Of a DNA stretch of 64,000 bases, positions 48,739 to 61,327 are shown one piece after another. Where the stretch lies: positions 4,015,966 through 4,079,965 of the forward strand of contig OY987252.1 in assembly GCA_963920765.1 (NCBI GenBank), in the 5' to 3' direction. Below the pieces are notes generated by a model, which was given only the letters and a program-made list of their open reading frames with translations, had not been told where the DNA came from and searched no databases. Each line of letters starts with the position of its first letter. Positions within the stretch are counted from its first letter, which is position 1. Both the position numbers and the translations under genes were made by a program. This DNA is from Ulota crispa. Taxonomy: Eukaryota; Streptophyta; Bryopsida; Orthotrichales; Orthotrichaceae.

Positions 48739-50500
48739 TAGTAGTGCTACTAGTCGGTCCGCTTGACAATTGCCATGTCAATCCCTCTTTTCCTTCTTGT
48801 CAAACCAGGTCTTTGTCTTGCACTCTAATTTTTGAGCTCCTCCAGCTTGCAATAACGTCGCGTTCTTTGAGTAGCTCTGTCCCGAGCTTCAACGCCAACT
48901 TGTTTTGCAATGACAGGTTTTAGTACTACTAGATCAAACACAATCGTTTGAATGTCCAACACCATTTTATTGCTAGACTTTGGTTGTCGGAAAGCCCCAA
49001 ACCATCATAATCTCTTTTTTGATTGCTTGCCCAAGACTTTCTAAGTGTCGCTCTCATCTCACAATGCTTGATTATTGTTGTACCCATTCGCCAACTGAAC
49101 TGTTGCACCAATATCCGGGTTCAGTTTAGGAAACCTAGTCCTGAACAAAATCAGCATTTGACAGTAAAGAAAGCTTAGAAACTTATGCAGCAAAATCTGA
49201 CTAAACTAGATCCCAAGCGCACCATGTAACTCAATATTGCTCAAACCTTACATGTCATGCTCCCCATTATTACTTTAGCATAAGTCACAACCTTGTTGTT
49301 GCAATCTTTGACAAGTTAGCATCCCAGGTGTTTTCTGTACATCACGCTTACATCCATAAGTTTGAAGGATTTTTCTCTAAGGAATAAAAGATGAGGAAAA
49401 GCTCCTAAAAAAGTTGAAAAAACCTCACAAGATCACAAGAAGTCAAGTCTACATCATCCTTGAAAGATGTGAGCATGTTGGAACAGAATTGCAAGGCAAC
49501 AACCTCTCACTCCATCATGTTAGAGACTCAACTTTGAGAAAGATGAGTCTCCTATATCTCCTCGTGGAGGTCATGGGCATTGAGATGCTCAAATGAGGTG
49601 CCAAGTCTTTGGCCTAAGCCAAGGGCCAAGGCCCTTGATGAACCTCCACTTCACTTCATCTGCCTCGTCGGCTCCATTACGTTGCCACCAATGCAAATGT
49701 TGTGGCCACCCTATTTGCGTGGCATCATAAATGTACACTATAGTGAAGAACTTTACAGCTTATCAATAGATTTTGTATTAGTCTAAAAATATAATTTAAA
49801 TAAAAAATGAGAATAGACCCTTGTTTTAAATTGTATTTCATTAATTGATTTTAAAAATTATCATATATGAAACTAGAATAAAGACTAGAATACATTACCT
49901 TAATTTCATTGGTTGGACTTTGAACTCAAAAAATATCATTTTTTAGGTGAATTTGAGATTTACAACAAGAAGAATCAAGTATCCAAAATACACCAAGTAG
50001 ATTTTATTTGTGATCCACTTTTTAATAAATTTATCATTTGAATAAAGACAAAGATTAGGAAGATTGCAAATTTACTTACAAAATCTCCATAACCTAGCAT
50101 AAAAGGTCAACAAGAAAAAGTCAAATGATAAACCCATGTGACTTTTATGTAATACTTTTTTGTCACTCTTAGTCTTTAACAAAGAATGATATTTCAGAAG
50201 CAAGGAATCGTGAGCTATGAGCCGTGAGCCAAGTTTTTTTGTTAAAATAATAATAATTGTTGAAAACTCGTGGGTTTTTTGTAAGCGTCTAAAAACGCCC
50301 CTCCCTATTAGAGTTGATATTTTTTCAATCCACATGGATGTACAAAAAAATTGTTTGCAAAAATTATGAAAAATGTCTAAAAAACTTGTAAAAACATGGC
50401 CACATTTACTCTTGAATGTCCATAAAAACATTGCTTCATGGGAGTAAAAAAAAATTTAAGGGGCAACCCATTCCAAAAATTTCATCCCGTCAAAGAATTT
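48739..50500. other. Stretch without recognisable gene
   Basis: AT-rich, with short frames on both strands, none recognisable. No array or terminal repeat was seen. Confidence 0.3.
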
Positions 50501-51140
50501 ATTGTTTGACCTAATTTTGACAAAAAATCTAACATGCACTCCCTCTAAAATTTGACATTGCAAGCCTGCACATGTTCAAATTGACAAAATTTGGAACAAA
50601 AAAATGTCCACTTGGATGTCTCATTCAATGTCTAGACTTTAAGAACAACATCAAATTTGACATGTACAATATGAAATAAAACGTAGAATTGTCCACATGT
50701 TTGTCCACATGGATGTTCTAATGAAGGTCCTCGTTAACATTGTTCTTTTTGAAAAAATGTTCCATGTGTTAAAGTCAATGATTAAGATAATGGTTTGTCC
50801 GTCTCTTGTGGCAATGAAAAAAACATAGGTGCACTACAAGAAATTTTGCCCTAATTAACATGTTCAAATTGGCTAGATGTGTCCAAAATGACAAAAAGAC
50901 TGTCAAATTGGACAACTTTTGTAGATTTAGCCACGTTGATTTGGACATATTTTTGTCATTTTGGATAATTTCCCTTGTAGAATTGCTACAATTGGATGTC
51001 ATTTATAATGCTTTATTAAACATTAAAATCCTATTTCCAAGATCCATAATGTCTCAGCAAACAACATTCAATGTCTTCATTGACATCAATTGAAACATAA
51101 TGGCAATATATATGGACGTCCAATTTAATTCACCATGGTG
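50500..51140. mobile_element. CACTA-like terminus and subterminal words, relic
   Basis: CACTACAAGAAATTTTGCCC at 50832 matches the CACTA end consensus. Both sides contain ATGTC/GACAT words. From 50832 to about 50990 there is an imperfect hairpin (TCCAAAATGACAAAAA against TTTTTGTCATTTTGGA, ending near CCCTTGTAGAATTG), so it may be a small non-autonomous derivative. The boundaries are not defined. Confidence 0.4.
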
Positions 51141-54000
51141 TTATATGAGTGTTTTTTCCTCCACCCTTGTGAAAAAAGTACACACAATCGGGTTCTTAAA
51201 ATAAAATACAAAAAAACTTGAAATTTGAGTGGATTTACTTTTGGTTTAACTAGTGCCTTTCAAGCAATAAACAACCTTCAATTTTAACATGTCTAAAATT
51301 ATTTGTAAAATTTTTAACATCTTTAAACATATAGTAAACTAAACTTCAAAAAAACAAGAGTCAAATGCAAAATAAACAAAACAAAATAACTTTCAAATAA
51401 AGGATGGAAGATCATACCTTCCCATCTCTACCACCTCTATGAGCCACGCTCTTTCTAACCACTACTTGGAATCCATGGAAACAACTCAAATCCAAATCAA
51501 AACTTTATTTTTTCTTTTCTTTTTTTGCTCAATACATTTGGTTTTATTTTTTTAAAATTTTTAATCATATATATATATAATTTTTGGGAGTTAATTAATT
51601 CCTAGTTAGGCAACCCTTAATCAGGTTTATCAAGGTCTAATTAGCAACTTTCCATAGCCCACAAATTGGAGCTACTTGAATTCTTACTTGTGCTAGACTA
51701 ATTGCAAGTTCCACTAGTTTGAAGTTGATGTGCTGCTGTAATTCTGGACTTCCACAACTCTGTCATCTATGTTCCCAAGCCTTAGGTTTCCTTGCTCTCT
51801 TGTTTTTACAACGTTCCCGGCCGTTGGGGAACTAGCTGCCGCTTGGCCCCGTCGTCACTGGGCCTTTGCAACTGTTGCTGCTAACAGTTGTTATTTGGAC
51901 ATTGCGATTTTTTGCCTTGCTGGCACGAGAGCTGGCTCGTTGTTGAGGGGGGAGAAATCAGACATTGTTGGTATAGAAATATATTGTCAAATGCTCCTTC
52001 CTTGGCAACGGCTATTATTGGTTTGCTAGCCGCTACTTTTATGCTGGGTCCTTGGCTTGCAGGCGGAAGGTCTCGAATTCTACTCCGGTTGCTACCTCTT
52101 TTACTTTTTGAGCTTCAATTTATCTAAAGATAGCTTCTGCTGGATTTTTCCTATGATGTAAGATAAATCGTGAGTGACTTTTTTGTATTTATTTTAAAAC
52201 AAATCAAGAACCAATGAATGGTTTATGATGAACTGATGAGTGTTATCAACTTGAATGTTTTTTGATATTAATGACTACTAATTGTTATTTAATTAGAAAA
52301 GAGCCCAACTTACTTTCAAACTCTACTTTTTCTACATAGATTACTTTTCAAACTCATCTTTTTTTACACACATTCAAGTTTTAGAAATCAATATGAAAGT
52401 TGAAAATTTTGTTAAAGGTTTTTTTTCTTTAAAAGTAAATCAATTTTTAAATGCACAAAAAGAAAGAATTGACTCTCTTTTTGTGCTAATTACTCAAAGT
52501 TGAGGAAAGTTGAAAATTTTGCAAGAGATTTCTTCATTTTCATAAAATTCATAGCTTTGAAACAATTAAACAATGGTTAGTTCTTAATTTTGACAAAGAA
52601 AGAAACACAACATCTCTTAAATCAGTCAAAAAAAAAGTAAGACGTTTACAAGGACTTCTTGAGTTCTTGGCCAACGGCATAGCTAGATTCTTAACCAAGA
52701 ATTTCTTAGGATTAGTTTAGATACAAAAATCCTTCAAAAAATTAGTAATTATGGGGCTTGATTTTTCCACAAAGCCTTAACAAAAAAAAACAAACATTGA
52801 TTTCCAAAACACTAAATTAGTATTTTTGAATGGACCCTCAAGTCTTTCAAAAAGCAAACAATATTTCAAAACACAACATTGATACAAAATTTTACAAAGT
52901 AAACCAACAAGTGCAACTTAATAATAAACGGTAATAGAAAAAATGGAAAAAAAAGTTTCTATATACCAAACTCCTCCAAAGATCATCCCTCATCCATTTA
53001 TTGAGCAATTTGTGAGGTCCTTAATTCCATTCAATTCAAATCCTTGGATTTACTATTAATAGTAATTTATAGTAACATACTAATTTTTGGAGAGAAACTC
53101 CAAATCACAAACAAATGGAGCTATTGGCTTTATAATGCTAAAATTAATAGGTTTAAATATTTCATATATTTTTTTTATTTTTAAAAACCTAAATTTTTTT
53201 AAAATTGTCAAAAATAGTAAAGGTAAATTCCAAATGAAATTTTTTTTATTTTTCCTAAATTTTAGCTTCTCCAATTTGTTCAAAAATGTTTTGGAAATAT
53301 AAAAACACTATTTTTTTGCCAAATTTAAATTTCAGACTTTGCCAAAATTTTGCTAAAAATGCTGTTCTAATGGATATCTTTTTATCATGTAGATACTTGT
53401 TATTTCTTTGTGTTTGTATTAATTTCAATAAATTAATAGTCAAGGCATAAGGGATGATTGTGGTGATAACCATGGTTTGATAATAGCGCAGTGGCCATAG
53501 ATACTAGTGCGCTGCGCTGTCTTGTCATATGCATAGTTCAAGGGAGTAGGTAACGGGTTGATTATGCCAATTTCCTGCCTCACTAGCTATCAAACTGTGG
53601 ACTGTCATCACCGCTTAACAAATCTGATGGAGTTCAAACTTGGACTGGTAAACGGCTAAAGACGACCGCTTCTCCAACCAATCAAGTTCACGACTTGACA
53701 ACTGAAGATAAGCGTTTGACGCTGTTAAATGCTTGCAAAGATACATAGTTACTTTAAGGTGATGTTTATTTTGTAATCATTATTTTATATATATATATTT
53801 AGATGTTTTGGAAGGCTCATATATTTTGTCTTTATTTGAATATAAATACTAAAGTTTTAAAAATGAATAAAATAAGTATAAAAAGAAAAAAAGTTTGACA
53901 TTTATAGTGGGGTTAGAATAGAGAGGGATATAAGCTGATGTGCCCCACTTTTCTATCTTAAATAGAGTCAAAATTAAGAAGAAGAGATTCTTTAGTATGT
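51141..54000. other. AT-rich stretch with a small GC-richer patch
   Basis: At about 51770-52130 the sequence is less AT-rich and has two overlapping plus-strand frames (86 and 79 codons) with no family resemblance I can name. The remainder is AT-rich with no recognised feature; a very AT-rich core lies at 53060-53350. Confidence 0.3.
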
Positions 54001-54900
54001 TAGAAGTTAGTGTATGAATATTGATTGAAATTGAGGAAAAATCTCAAAACTTTGAGATGTGAGAACTTTCTGTATATACATGATTTTAAATTGGAATTTA
54101 AAGATGTTATTTTTTGTGTGATTATTTTTTCAAATTGAGTTTGCAAGTTTGATTTAGAGATGCGATGTAAAAGTTATGAGTGTTGGAATTCTGGATTTAA
54201 AAAGCTAAACTATGAAGAAAAGCTAAGACTTTGACAAGCCATAACTTATGATTTGTATATCATTTAGTTACAATATTTAAAGAGAGTATTCACTTTAGTC
54301 TTAGCTTTTTTAGAAGTCTTTAAACTTAAGATTTGGAATTTAAAAAAAAAAGTTAAAAATGTGCGGAGTATTAGAAGTGGCTACTATTTTATTGAGAGAA
54401 GGCCAATACTTTGAAGAGCTACAACTTTTGATCAATATAAATTTTTCTTCTAAATTTTTTTAAAGTGATAGTTTGTTGTCATAGCTTACTAAACTGTGTT
54501 CAATCTTTTCATTTGAAGTCTTATTGAAAAAGTTATAGTATGTAAAAGTTGGGGGTTTGGGTACTTTCTAAAAAATTGAGACCCACACTTTGAATGGCTA
54601 GAACTTTTTGGACAGAGTTTTATTTTAAAGTAAAATTTTTATAAATTGTAGCTAGTGATATCATTTTTCCAAATTGATATCATATTTCTATGGGTGATAT
54701 ATAGAACAAAAGTTATAGAGGTTTATAGAAGCAATGTTTAGTTTGCAAGGAGGAAGAAGAGCCTGTACTTTGAACTTGCATAACTTTTGGATAATAGCTT
54801 AAATTGAATTGAAATATATTGAAATGTTAAAGAATTAAAAGAGCTTTCCAAAATACTGTTACACTTAGCATTTAGATCTTTGAGCCATCTGTGGCACTAG
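54000..54900. repeat. Decayed tandem array, five units of 179-180 bp
   Basis: The motif ACTTTGA plus 'gctacaacttttgat'-like text recurs at 54049, 54228, 54408, 54587 and 54767, spacings of 179, 180, 179 and 180 bp. A second motif, AAGTTATAG/AAGTTATGAG-like, keeps the same phase near 54172, 54351, 54532 and 54712. Overall unit identity is low but the register is regular, which indicates an old satellite-like array. Confidence 0.7.
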
Positions 54901-56660
54901 ATAGAAAGTCGCAACTTTTCTAGAATTTATTATTTGTGATTTTTTTCATTGTTTTCATTAAAACATGAAGACTTGAAGACATGAAGACTTGAAAATTTGA
55001 AAATATGAAGATTTCAAAAAGAATGTTTTAAGTTTATTTTTTATGTTTGTATAAGATGTAGCTTTATTATTTGTAGCCGATTTTAGAGGCTCGTTTGTTA
55101 ATTCATTTCCATTCTATTTTGTAAACTTTATTGCGAGCAGTTTGGATTAAACCAAATTTAATCTCATTTATTATCGTGTTTACAAAGTGGATTTGATCAA
55201 TCACATGATCAAGACTTGTTCTGTACTCATGATCTAAAGTTTTGGCCAGCACATCGTAAATTTGATTTAAGGATCTTGTCATACGGAGGGCAGCTTATGT
55301 CTGCTGTTCCAATCTACCCATTTCGTATTCAGTGGACTCTTATTCTTATTGTGATCCTTAAACCCGTAGAGCCAACTACAAAACAGGCCAATGGAAGACT
55401 AAAGACTAAAAATTTAAAGAATGAATATCAAAACCAACAACGATTTTTAGTTAGAGAGACACTCTGTATATTCCTAAGGCACACTCCTTTCAATCCAACA
55501 GCACCGTCTATCACAGGACCTGCTTTAGTTATTTGTTGAGGTATATTACGTAATCAAATGCCTTCAAATTTGTTGGAGTGATTTAATAATACAAATTAAC
55601 TTTTTGAAATTTTTTATGCAATTTTCTTGCTATTGAAAAAAATATAGAAATATTCTATAATTAATTTCAGTGGCTGACTATTTGAACAAAAAAATCTGAC
55701 AACCACAACTTTCTAGAAATTTTTGTGGAACTTCTTTTAGGGTATTACAACAATTATGCAAATTTTTATTTTTAGTACAATTTTATAAACCATTGCAGAT
55801 TTAAAATTGGCTCTACCTCTATAATGTTATTTAGAATTTATCTTTTTAACTACTTTTAATTTAAAAAAATAGAGAATATGTAATAGAAGGTATAAGGCAT
55901 ATCTATGTATATCTAACAATTTCTTCAAGTTAGTTTTAATTACTTTTCAGGGTTTTTTTACGCATTTTTACACTAAAAATTGCAAAAACAAAATAATAAG
56001 CTTTTAACTCAACGTGCCTAGGGCTCACATGTTAGAAAGAATATAGAAAATAAACTATGCTTTTTGATATGTCTAATACAACACAAAATAATTTGTTAGG
56101 ACAATTTTATTAACGCCTTGCTCAAGAATTATATTTCAAAAAATTATCAAGTAAATAGCCCAACCATAGTTGTCATGTTGAACAAATCCTAACTTGCATA
56201 TTAGTCCAACACAAACATAATTAGCCAAGGTTTGGATACAGGTTTTTTTTTGTAATTTAGTTTAGTATAGACGTAGATACAACTTTGCAAATATGTCCAA
56301 ACGCCCGCACTTTGATTTTAGCATGAACTATCACCCTATTAGGTCCAATCTGTTTGTCTACATATTATATCCAACAACCAAATCTTGCCTAATGTGAGAA
56401 TTTTGAATCTTACTACTTTCATGGGTGTTTACTACAAACTTTGTGGCTTTGCTCCATTATTGAAGTCCGTTTGCTATGATGTCTTAGAAAACATAAATTG
56501 ATATACAATAATGTTTATAAAAATATCATCTTTGACAACAGTTGTGAAAGTAGAGGCCATTTTTGACGTCAATCAATATGCATCAAATGTCCATGAGGAT
56601 GTTTATTTCTACATTCTAGGCAACAAATCATATTTTCCATGTGTCTAATTTGTTGTTTTC
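54901..56660. other. AT-rich stretch; one unassigned frame
   Basis: A plus-strand frame at 55216-55539 (107 codons) has an ordinary amino-acid mix but no recognised similarity. A short 'gaagacttgaagacatgaag' tandem lies at about 54965-55015. From about 56560 to 56665 there are ATGTCC and GACGTC words continued beyond the nested element at 59.7-60.3 kb. Confidence 0.3.
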
Positions 56661-56834
56661 TAGTATGTACACTAGTAGAAAACTCCTTCCAAAACAACAG
56701 AAAATCAACAATTTCTTGTTGATTTGGGCATTTGCCTACGCTAATTGACTAATTTAACAGAATTCTGTAAAAAACTAAATACGTTCTGTTGATTTGGACA
56801 CCATTATCTAAATCAACAAAAGTTTTGGAATCTT

Positions 56835-57515
56835 TTGAAGATCTTTTGGGAATTTTTTGTGAATCTTTAAGAATCTTCAAGAATCTTTTGGGAATCATTG
56901 AGAATCTTTTATGATTTTTAAGAATATTTAAGAATCTTTTTGAGATTTTAGAATCTTTGAGAATCTTTTAGGAATCTTCATGAATCTTTGGAAATCTTTC
57001 AGAATCTTTTCAAGTTTTTTTGGAATCTTAAAGAATGTTTGAGAACAATTGAGAATCTTTGAGAATCTTTGAGAATCTTTTAGGAATCTTTGAGAATCTT
57101 TTGGAATCTATTCAAGTTTTTTTGGAATCTTTGAGAATGTTTGAGAACAATTGAAAATCTTTGAGAATCTTTGAGAATCTTAGAGAATCTTTTAGGAATC
57201 TTTGAAAATCTTTTAGAATCTTTGAGAATCTTTTCAAGTTTTTTTGAAATCTTTGAAAATGTTTAAAAACAATTGAGAATGTTTGAGAATGTTTGAGAAT
57301 CTTTTAGGAATCTTTGAGAATCATTTGGAATCTTTGAGAATCTTTTCAAGTATTTTGGAATCTTTGAGAATGTTTGAGAACAATTGAGAATCTTTGAGAA
57401 TCTTTGAAAATCTTTTGAGAATCTTTTTTGAAATTCAAAAAATCTTTGAAAATCTCTAAGAATTTTCAAGAACCTTTTTGGAATCTTTGAGAATCTTTTT
57501 AAAATCTTTATGGAA
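56835..57515. repeat. GAATCTTTGA minisatellite
   Basis: Some 680 bp built from variants of GAATCTTTGAGAATCTTTTG, with higher-order repeats of about 110-130 bp that include TCAAGTTTTTTTGGAATC and GTTTGAGAACAATTGAGAATC. The complementary strand reads as a low-complexity Ser/Phe/Lys/Asp frame that is a by-product. Confidence 0.85.
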
Positions 57516-58361
57516 TTTGTTAAAGTACTTCAAAATACTTATAGAAATAGAATCTCTTAGACTAAATTAGAGTCCTTTAGGAATCTTTTTGTAAATCATC
57601 AAAATACTTTCAAAAAAACTATCACAATAGTTTAGGTTTGTTTTTGAAATCTTTCTAAAACCTTTCTGGACCTCATTAAATTTTTTTGAAATTTTAAAAA
57701 ATAAAAGAAGTATTCAAATAAAATAGAATCTTTTAGAAGTTTGAGTGTACATTGACTGGTTTTATTTTCTTTACTTTTCACAATTCGGTAAGATTTAAAA
57801 TTAGCAGCCTTTAAAGTCAAGTAAACACATGACCATAATAACAAAAAACTCAACAATTTTTTGTTGATCTAGATACTTTTGGACACAACTTCACTAATTC
57901 AACAAAATTTTATATAAAAAGTACAACATATTGTTGTTTTAAATACCAAAATTTCTTTACAAACAAATATAAAAGATGCTCTTCAATTCTTTGAAGAAAT
58001 CATATATGTCCTTTAAAGATTAAAAGTACCAAAAATATCTTTGTATTACATGATAACCAAGTGTATAGTTTAATGCAAATTCTTACAAGAAACCAAAGGT
58101 GATTTTTACATTTCAAATAACACAAGGATATATTTAACATTTCAAAATAGAAGAGTTATTTATTAATTTTCCAAAATAATAGGAGTTTAATTGATATTTC
58201 TACAAAAAATAAGGACTATTTTTTATGTTTCACATATTTTCGGCGTAAACTTGATATTTTGAAAGACTTAAAGGGTACTTTTAGTATTTTTCCTTCTACT
58301 ACTAACCAAATGAATTAAAAAAGAACAATCTTATAAAATATTTTTATAAGCTTTAAAAGAT

Positions 58362-58773
58362 GGGAATTGATATGTATACCACACTCTTCCAATTACTATA
58401 CCACACCATGAGGTAAATTTTAAATTTCTACCATCAAGAAGCTGAATTTGAAAATTTTGAATTCAGATTTGGACTTAGAGACCATGGTATTGTCTAGAAC
58501 CATAAAAAAAGTTGCAATTCAACAACACCCAATGAAAAAGTTTAGTTAGGAAGAAAATTGTTAATTTTACTTTTGTTTGTAAAAAAAGATAAGCATTTTC
58601 ATTAGGTGTTGTTGAATTGCAACTTTTTTTATGGTTCTAGACAATACCATGGTCTCTAAGTCCTAATTTGAATTCAAAATTCTCAAACTCAAATTTTTGA
58701 TGGTAGAAATCTAAAATTTACTCCAAGGGTGTGGTATAGTAGTTCAAAGGGTGTGGTTCACATGTTAATGCCC
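58362..58773. mobile_element. Fold-back element (about 410 bp), nested
   Basis: Arms of nearly 200 bp. The left arm has ACTATACCACACC, CCATGGTATTGTCTAGAACC and GTTGCAATTCAACAACACC; the right arm has their complements in reverse order. Only about 50 bp separates the arms. It lies inside the 3,001-bp CACTA-like element. A half copy is at 4120-4310. Confidence 0.75.
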
Positions 58774-60269
58774 TTACAAAATATCCAAAACTATTCAAAA
58801 ATCAATAGAATTTTGATTTTATAATTGCAAGGATTTAATTTAGTAACTTTTCACGACTTCATGTTATTTGAAGCTATCAAACTATGGAGGCTATTTTAAC
58901 AAAATAAGGTTCTTTTTACAAAAAAACTAACACTAAATAATGTTTATTAATGAATCCAACCTTTGCCTGCAACAATCCTTCTGAGATTTGTGAATTCCAA
59001 AAAAAATTTATAAACAAAATCAAAAGGATGGAAATAAACAATTTATTTAAAATTTCTAAACACCTTCTTTGATTTTAGCTCATAACTTTTGATAAAAAGA
59101 TTGAAATCCAAAAAAAATTGATGGAGATGAAAGTAAAATACATTTACCAACTATTCTTGATTCTAAGTTTTTTGAAAAAAAGTCTTTTAATGGGCGGAAA
59201 TAGCCTCCAAAGTCTACTGGATTACTAAAGACATGAACATTTAATGTACAAATAGAATCAAGATATTAAAGTATGCATGTGCATTTGCACATTTTCTAGT
59301 GGTTTTTGAGAATGTGCTAAGGTTGTGGAGTGTGAGAGGAGAGGTGGAGGGTTCAAACCCCGCTACCGGCAGCTGCCCGGGAGTTCAAGCAGCTGCCCAA
59401 AAGTTTGGGCAACTGCCCATCCCCCTAAAATGTTCACATTTTTATAAAATAATAATAAATTCTATGAAAAAAAAATTTAAAAATGAAAAGAAATAGAATG
59501 GAACAACATAAAATACATAATAGAAATCAACAATAAATTAACAAAAAATTGTAAATAATCAACAAAAAATCAACAGAAAAGTACCCAAATCAACTTGACC
59601 AAATTCACAGAAAAAATCAACAGTTTTTTGTTGAAATTCTGTTGATTTTGTGCTAAATTTTCTACTAGTGGTACATTCTATCTTTTAGTTAAATACGAAG
59701 AGTGTTCATCTTGAGAATATATAAAAAGAGCATTATTTGTTCTGACGTTGTTGATAATGCTACACTTGTCACTTTGGATGTTTATAGTGACATTCTAAGA
59801 ATCATTGATGATGTAATTTTACATTTTTGAAAGAGTAACTCTAAACAAATGGAAGACCACATGAATGTCTTGCATAATATTTTGATTCACATGGATTGTT
59901 CATCGAGACATTCCTATAAATACATATACTAGTGAATTAGACATGAATTGATGTTCTATAAAACGTTTACTATGACGTATATCATGTCCATGTGGATGTC
60001 ACCTTGAATACTAATATAATTGAATTGATTTGCAAAAATGTTTTGATAATATCTTACGTGACATCGTCATAAATGATTGCTTGACTAGAGTACATCTACA
60101 TTAACATCCATCTCAACGTACATAGTAATTGTTTCCATTACACTATAGCTAGTAAAGGTTGCAATTTCTAAACAATAGTCAAGCAACATTGAAGGCAAGA
60201 TAAAAAACATAGTTCAGTATGTACTTAAAACCCTTGTATTTACAAAAAAAAATCCATATCAATGCCATA

Positions 60270-61275
60270 GCATGGAGAGTGTGTTATCCCTCTTTGTATA
60301 AAGAATGCTCTAGCAAAGGAATATATGACCAATGAGATATTTGATGTTGATAACGACATTCAAGGTGATGACTATGGTGATGGAAAAAGTACGCCTCATG
60401 TGCTCTACAAGACATCCATAATAACAACAATTTTGTTAGAATTGACAAATTTACAAACACATAAATGTCGCTTACAACATCTACGTACAATTTGCATCAA
60501 ATATTATTATTTACATAATTCCAAAAAGTAGATGCTCTTCACTTCTTCTTTGCCGCCTTTGTCTTGGTCATTGCAGCTCCTACTTGTATATCCACTATCA
60601 ACCCATCATGTTTTAATGTCCAAGCCACTTTTCGTCAACAATTTCAATGTTTAATGAACAATATCCTAACATTTTCGTTAGGCTTCAAGGTCTTCAATAA
60701 ATAAGTTGGCCTTGATGTACTTACTTCACCAGTGATGAAACACCATTTCTATTTATTGTTGCCCTTGTTACTTTCAAAATTCCCTTTGCACTCCTGTCTA
60801 GTGTGTACAGATCTTCAATGACTTTCTTCTGCTATGAAAGAAAGTCACGAATGATAGTATAAATCTTCAACATTGCAACTACTTAAAGAGATGTGCAAAA
60901 AACATCTATATATTCTTTGAAGTCCAATTAGGTTTAAGCGGTGTTATATTAAACATCTAAATGAATATAATATAATATATATATGGATGTCTAACAAAAC
61001 ACAATCATTGAAATAAATACAACATATAGATGTTTGATAAAACATGATAATAAATGTTCACATGTATATAAAAACATAATCTGCTTGTTTTTTACCTACA
61101 CCAATGCTATTAATCCTGCTGCATCTTCCCTTACAAGTGTTAGATTGAAATCTAAGTTGTCCACAACCTCTTTCCATTTTCTTTGCGTGGTTCCTCCACT
61201 TGTTTGTTATTGCTAATCTGTTGTATAAATAGAGATCGCCATACACAACACATTGTGTAACTATTAATAACATCG
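60270..61275 (-). pseudogene. Relic of a second CACTA TNPA-like gene
   Basis: The minus strand at about 61225-61100 reads NKWRNHAKKMERGCGQLRF then KGRCSRINSIGVG, which resembles the W-x(n)-K/R-rich block of Transposase_24 proteins. The plus-strand DNA at 60536-60600 resembles 26067-26130 at the end of the better TNPA-like gene ('cacttcttctttgccgcctttgtc' against 'catttcttccttgcctcatctgcc'). Subterminal-type GACAT/ATGTC words fill 59.7-60.25 kb. Strongly decayed. Confidence 0.4.
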
Positions 61276-61327
61276 AATAAAAATAAGAATGTAAACCAAA
61301 TACATATACACCAATATGTTCTCAATA
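61224..61327 (+). repeat. 104-bp direct repeat, left copy
   Basis: Closely matches 62466-62569 over its whole length ('tataaatagagatcgccata', 'cacaacacattgtgtaacta', 'tgtaaaccaaatacatatac'). The repeat starts lie 1,242 bp apart, with unrelated AT-rich DNA between. Confidence 0.75.

Larger units (their letters stand above)
56670..59670. mobile_element. Complete non-autonomous CACTA-like element, 3,001 bp
   Basis: The left end is CACTAGTAGAAAACTCC and the right end AAATTTTCTACTAGTG, perfect inverted repeats over about 13 bp. A 3-bp target duplication GTA flanks it (56667-56669 and 59671-59673). Near both ends, short words of the TCAACA/TGTTGA type are clustered (AAATCAACAATTTCTTGTTG on the left, AATCAACAGTTTTTTGTTG on the right), the subterminal organisation of CACTA elements. 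It encodes no transposase. Its ends match those of the three CACTAG-MITEs. The interior carries a minisatellite and a nested fold-back element. Confidence 0.85.

Noticed and set aside
55216-55539. 107-codon plus-strand frame
   Set aside because: No recognisable family, motif or splice support; kept as unassigned.
57263-57469. Minus-strand Ser/Phe/Lys frame of 68 codons
   Set aside because: Entirely within the GAATCTTTGA minisatellite; low-complexity translation of a repeat.
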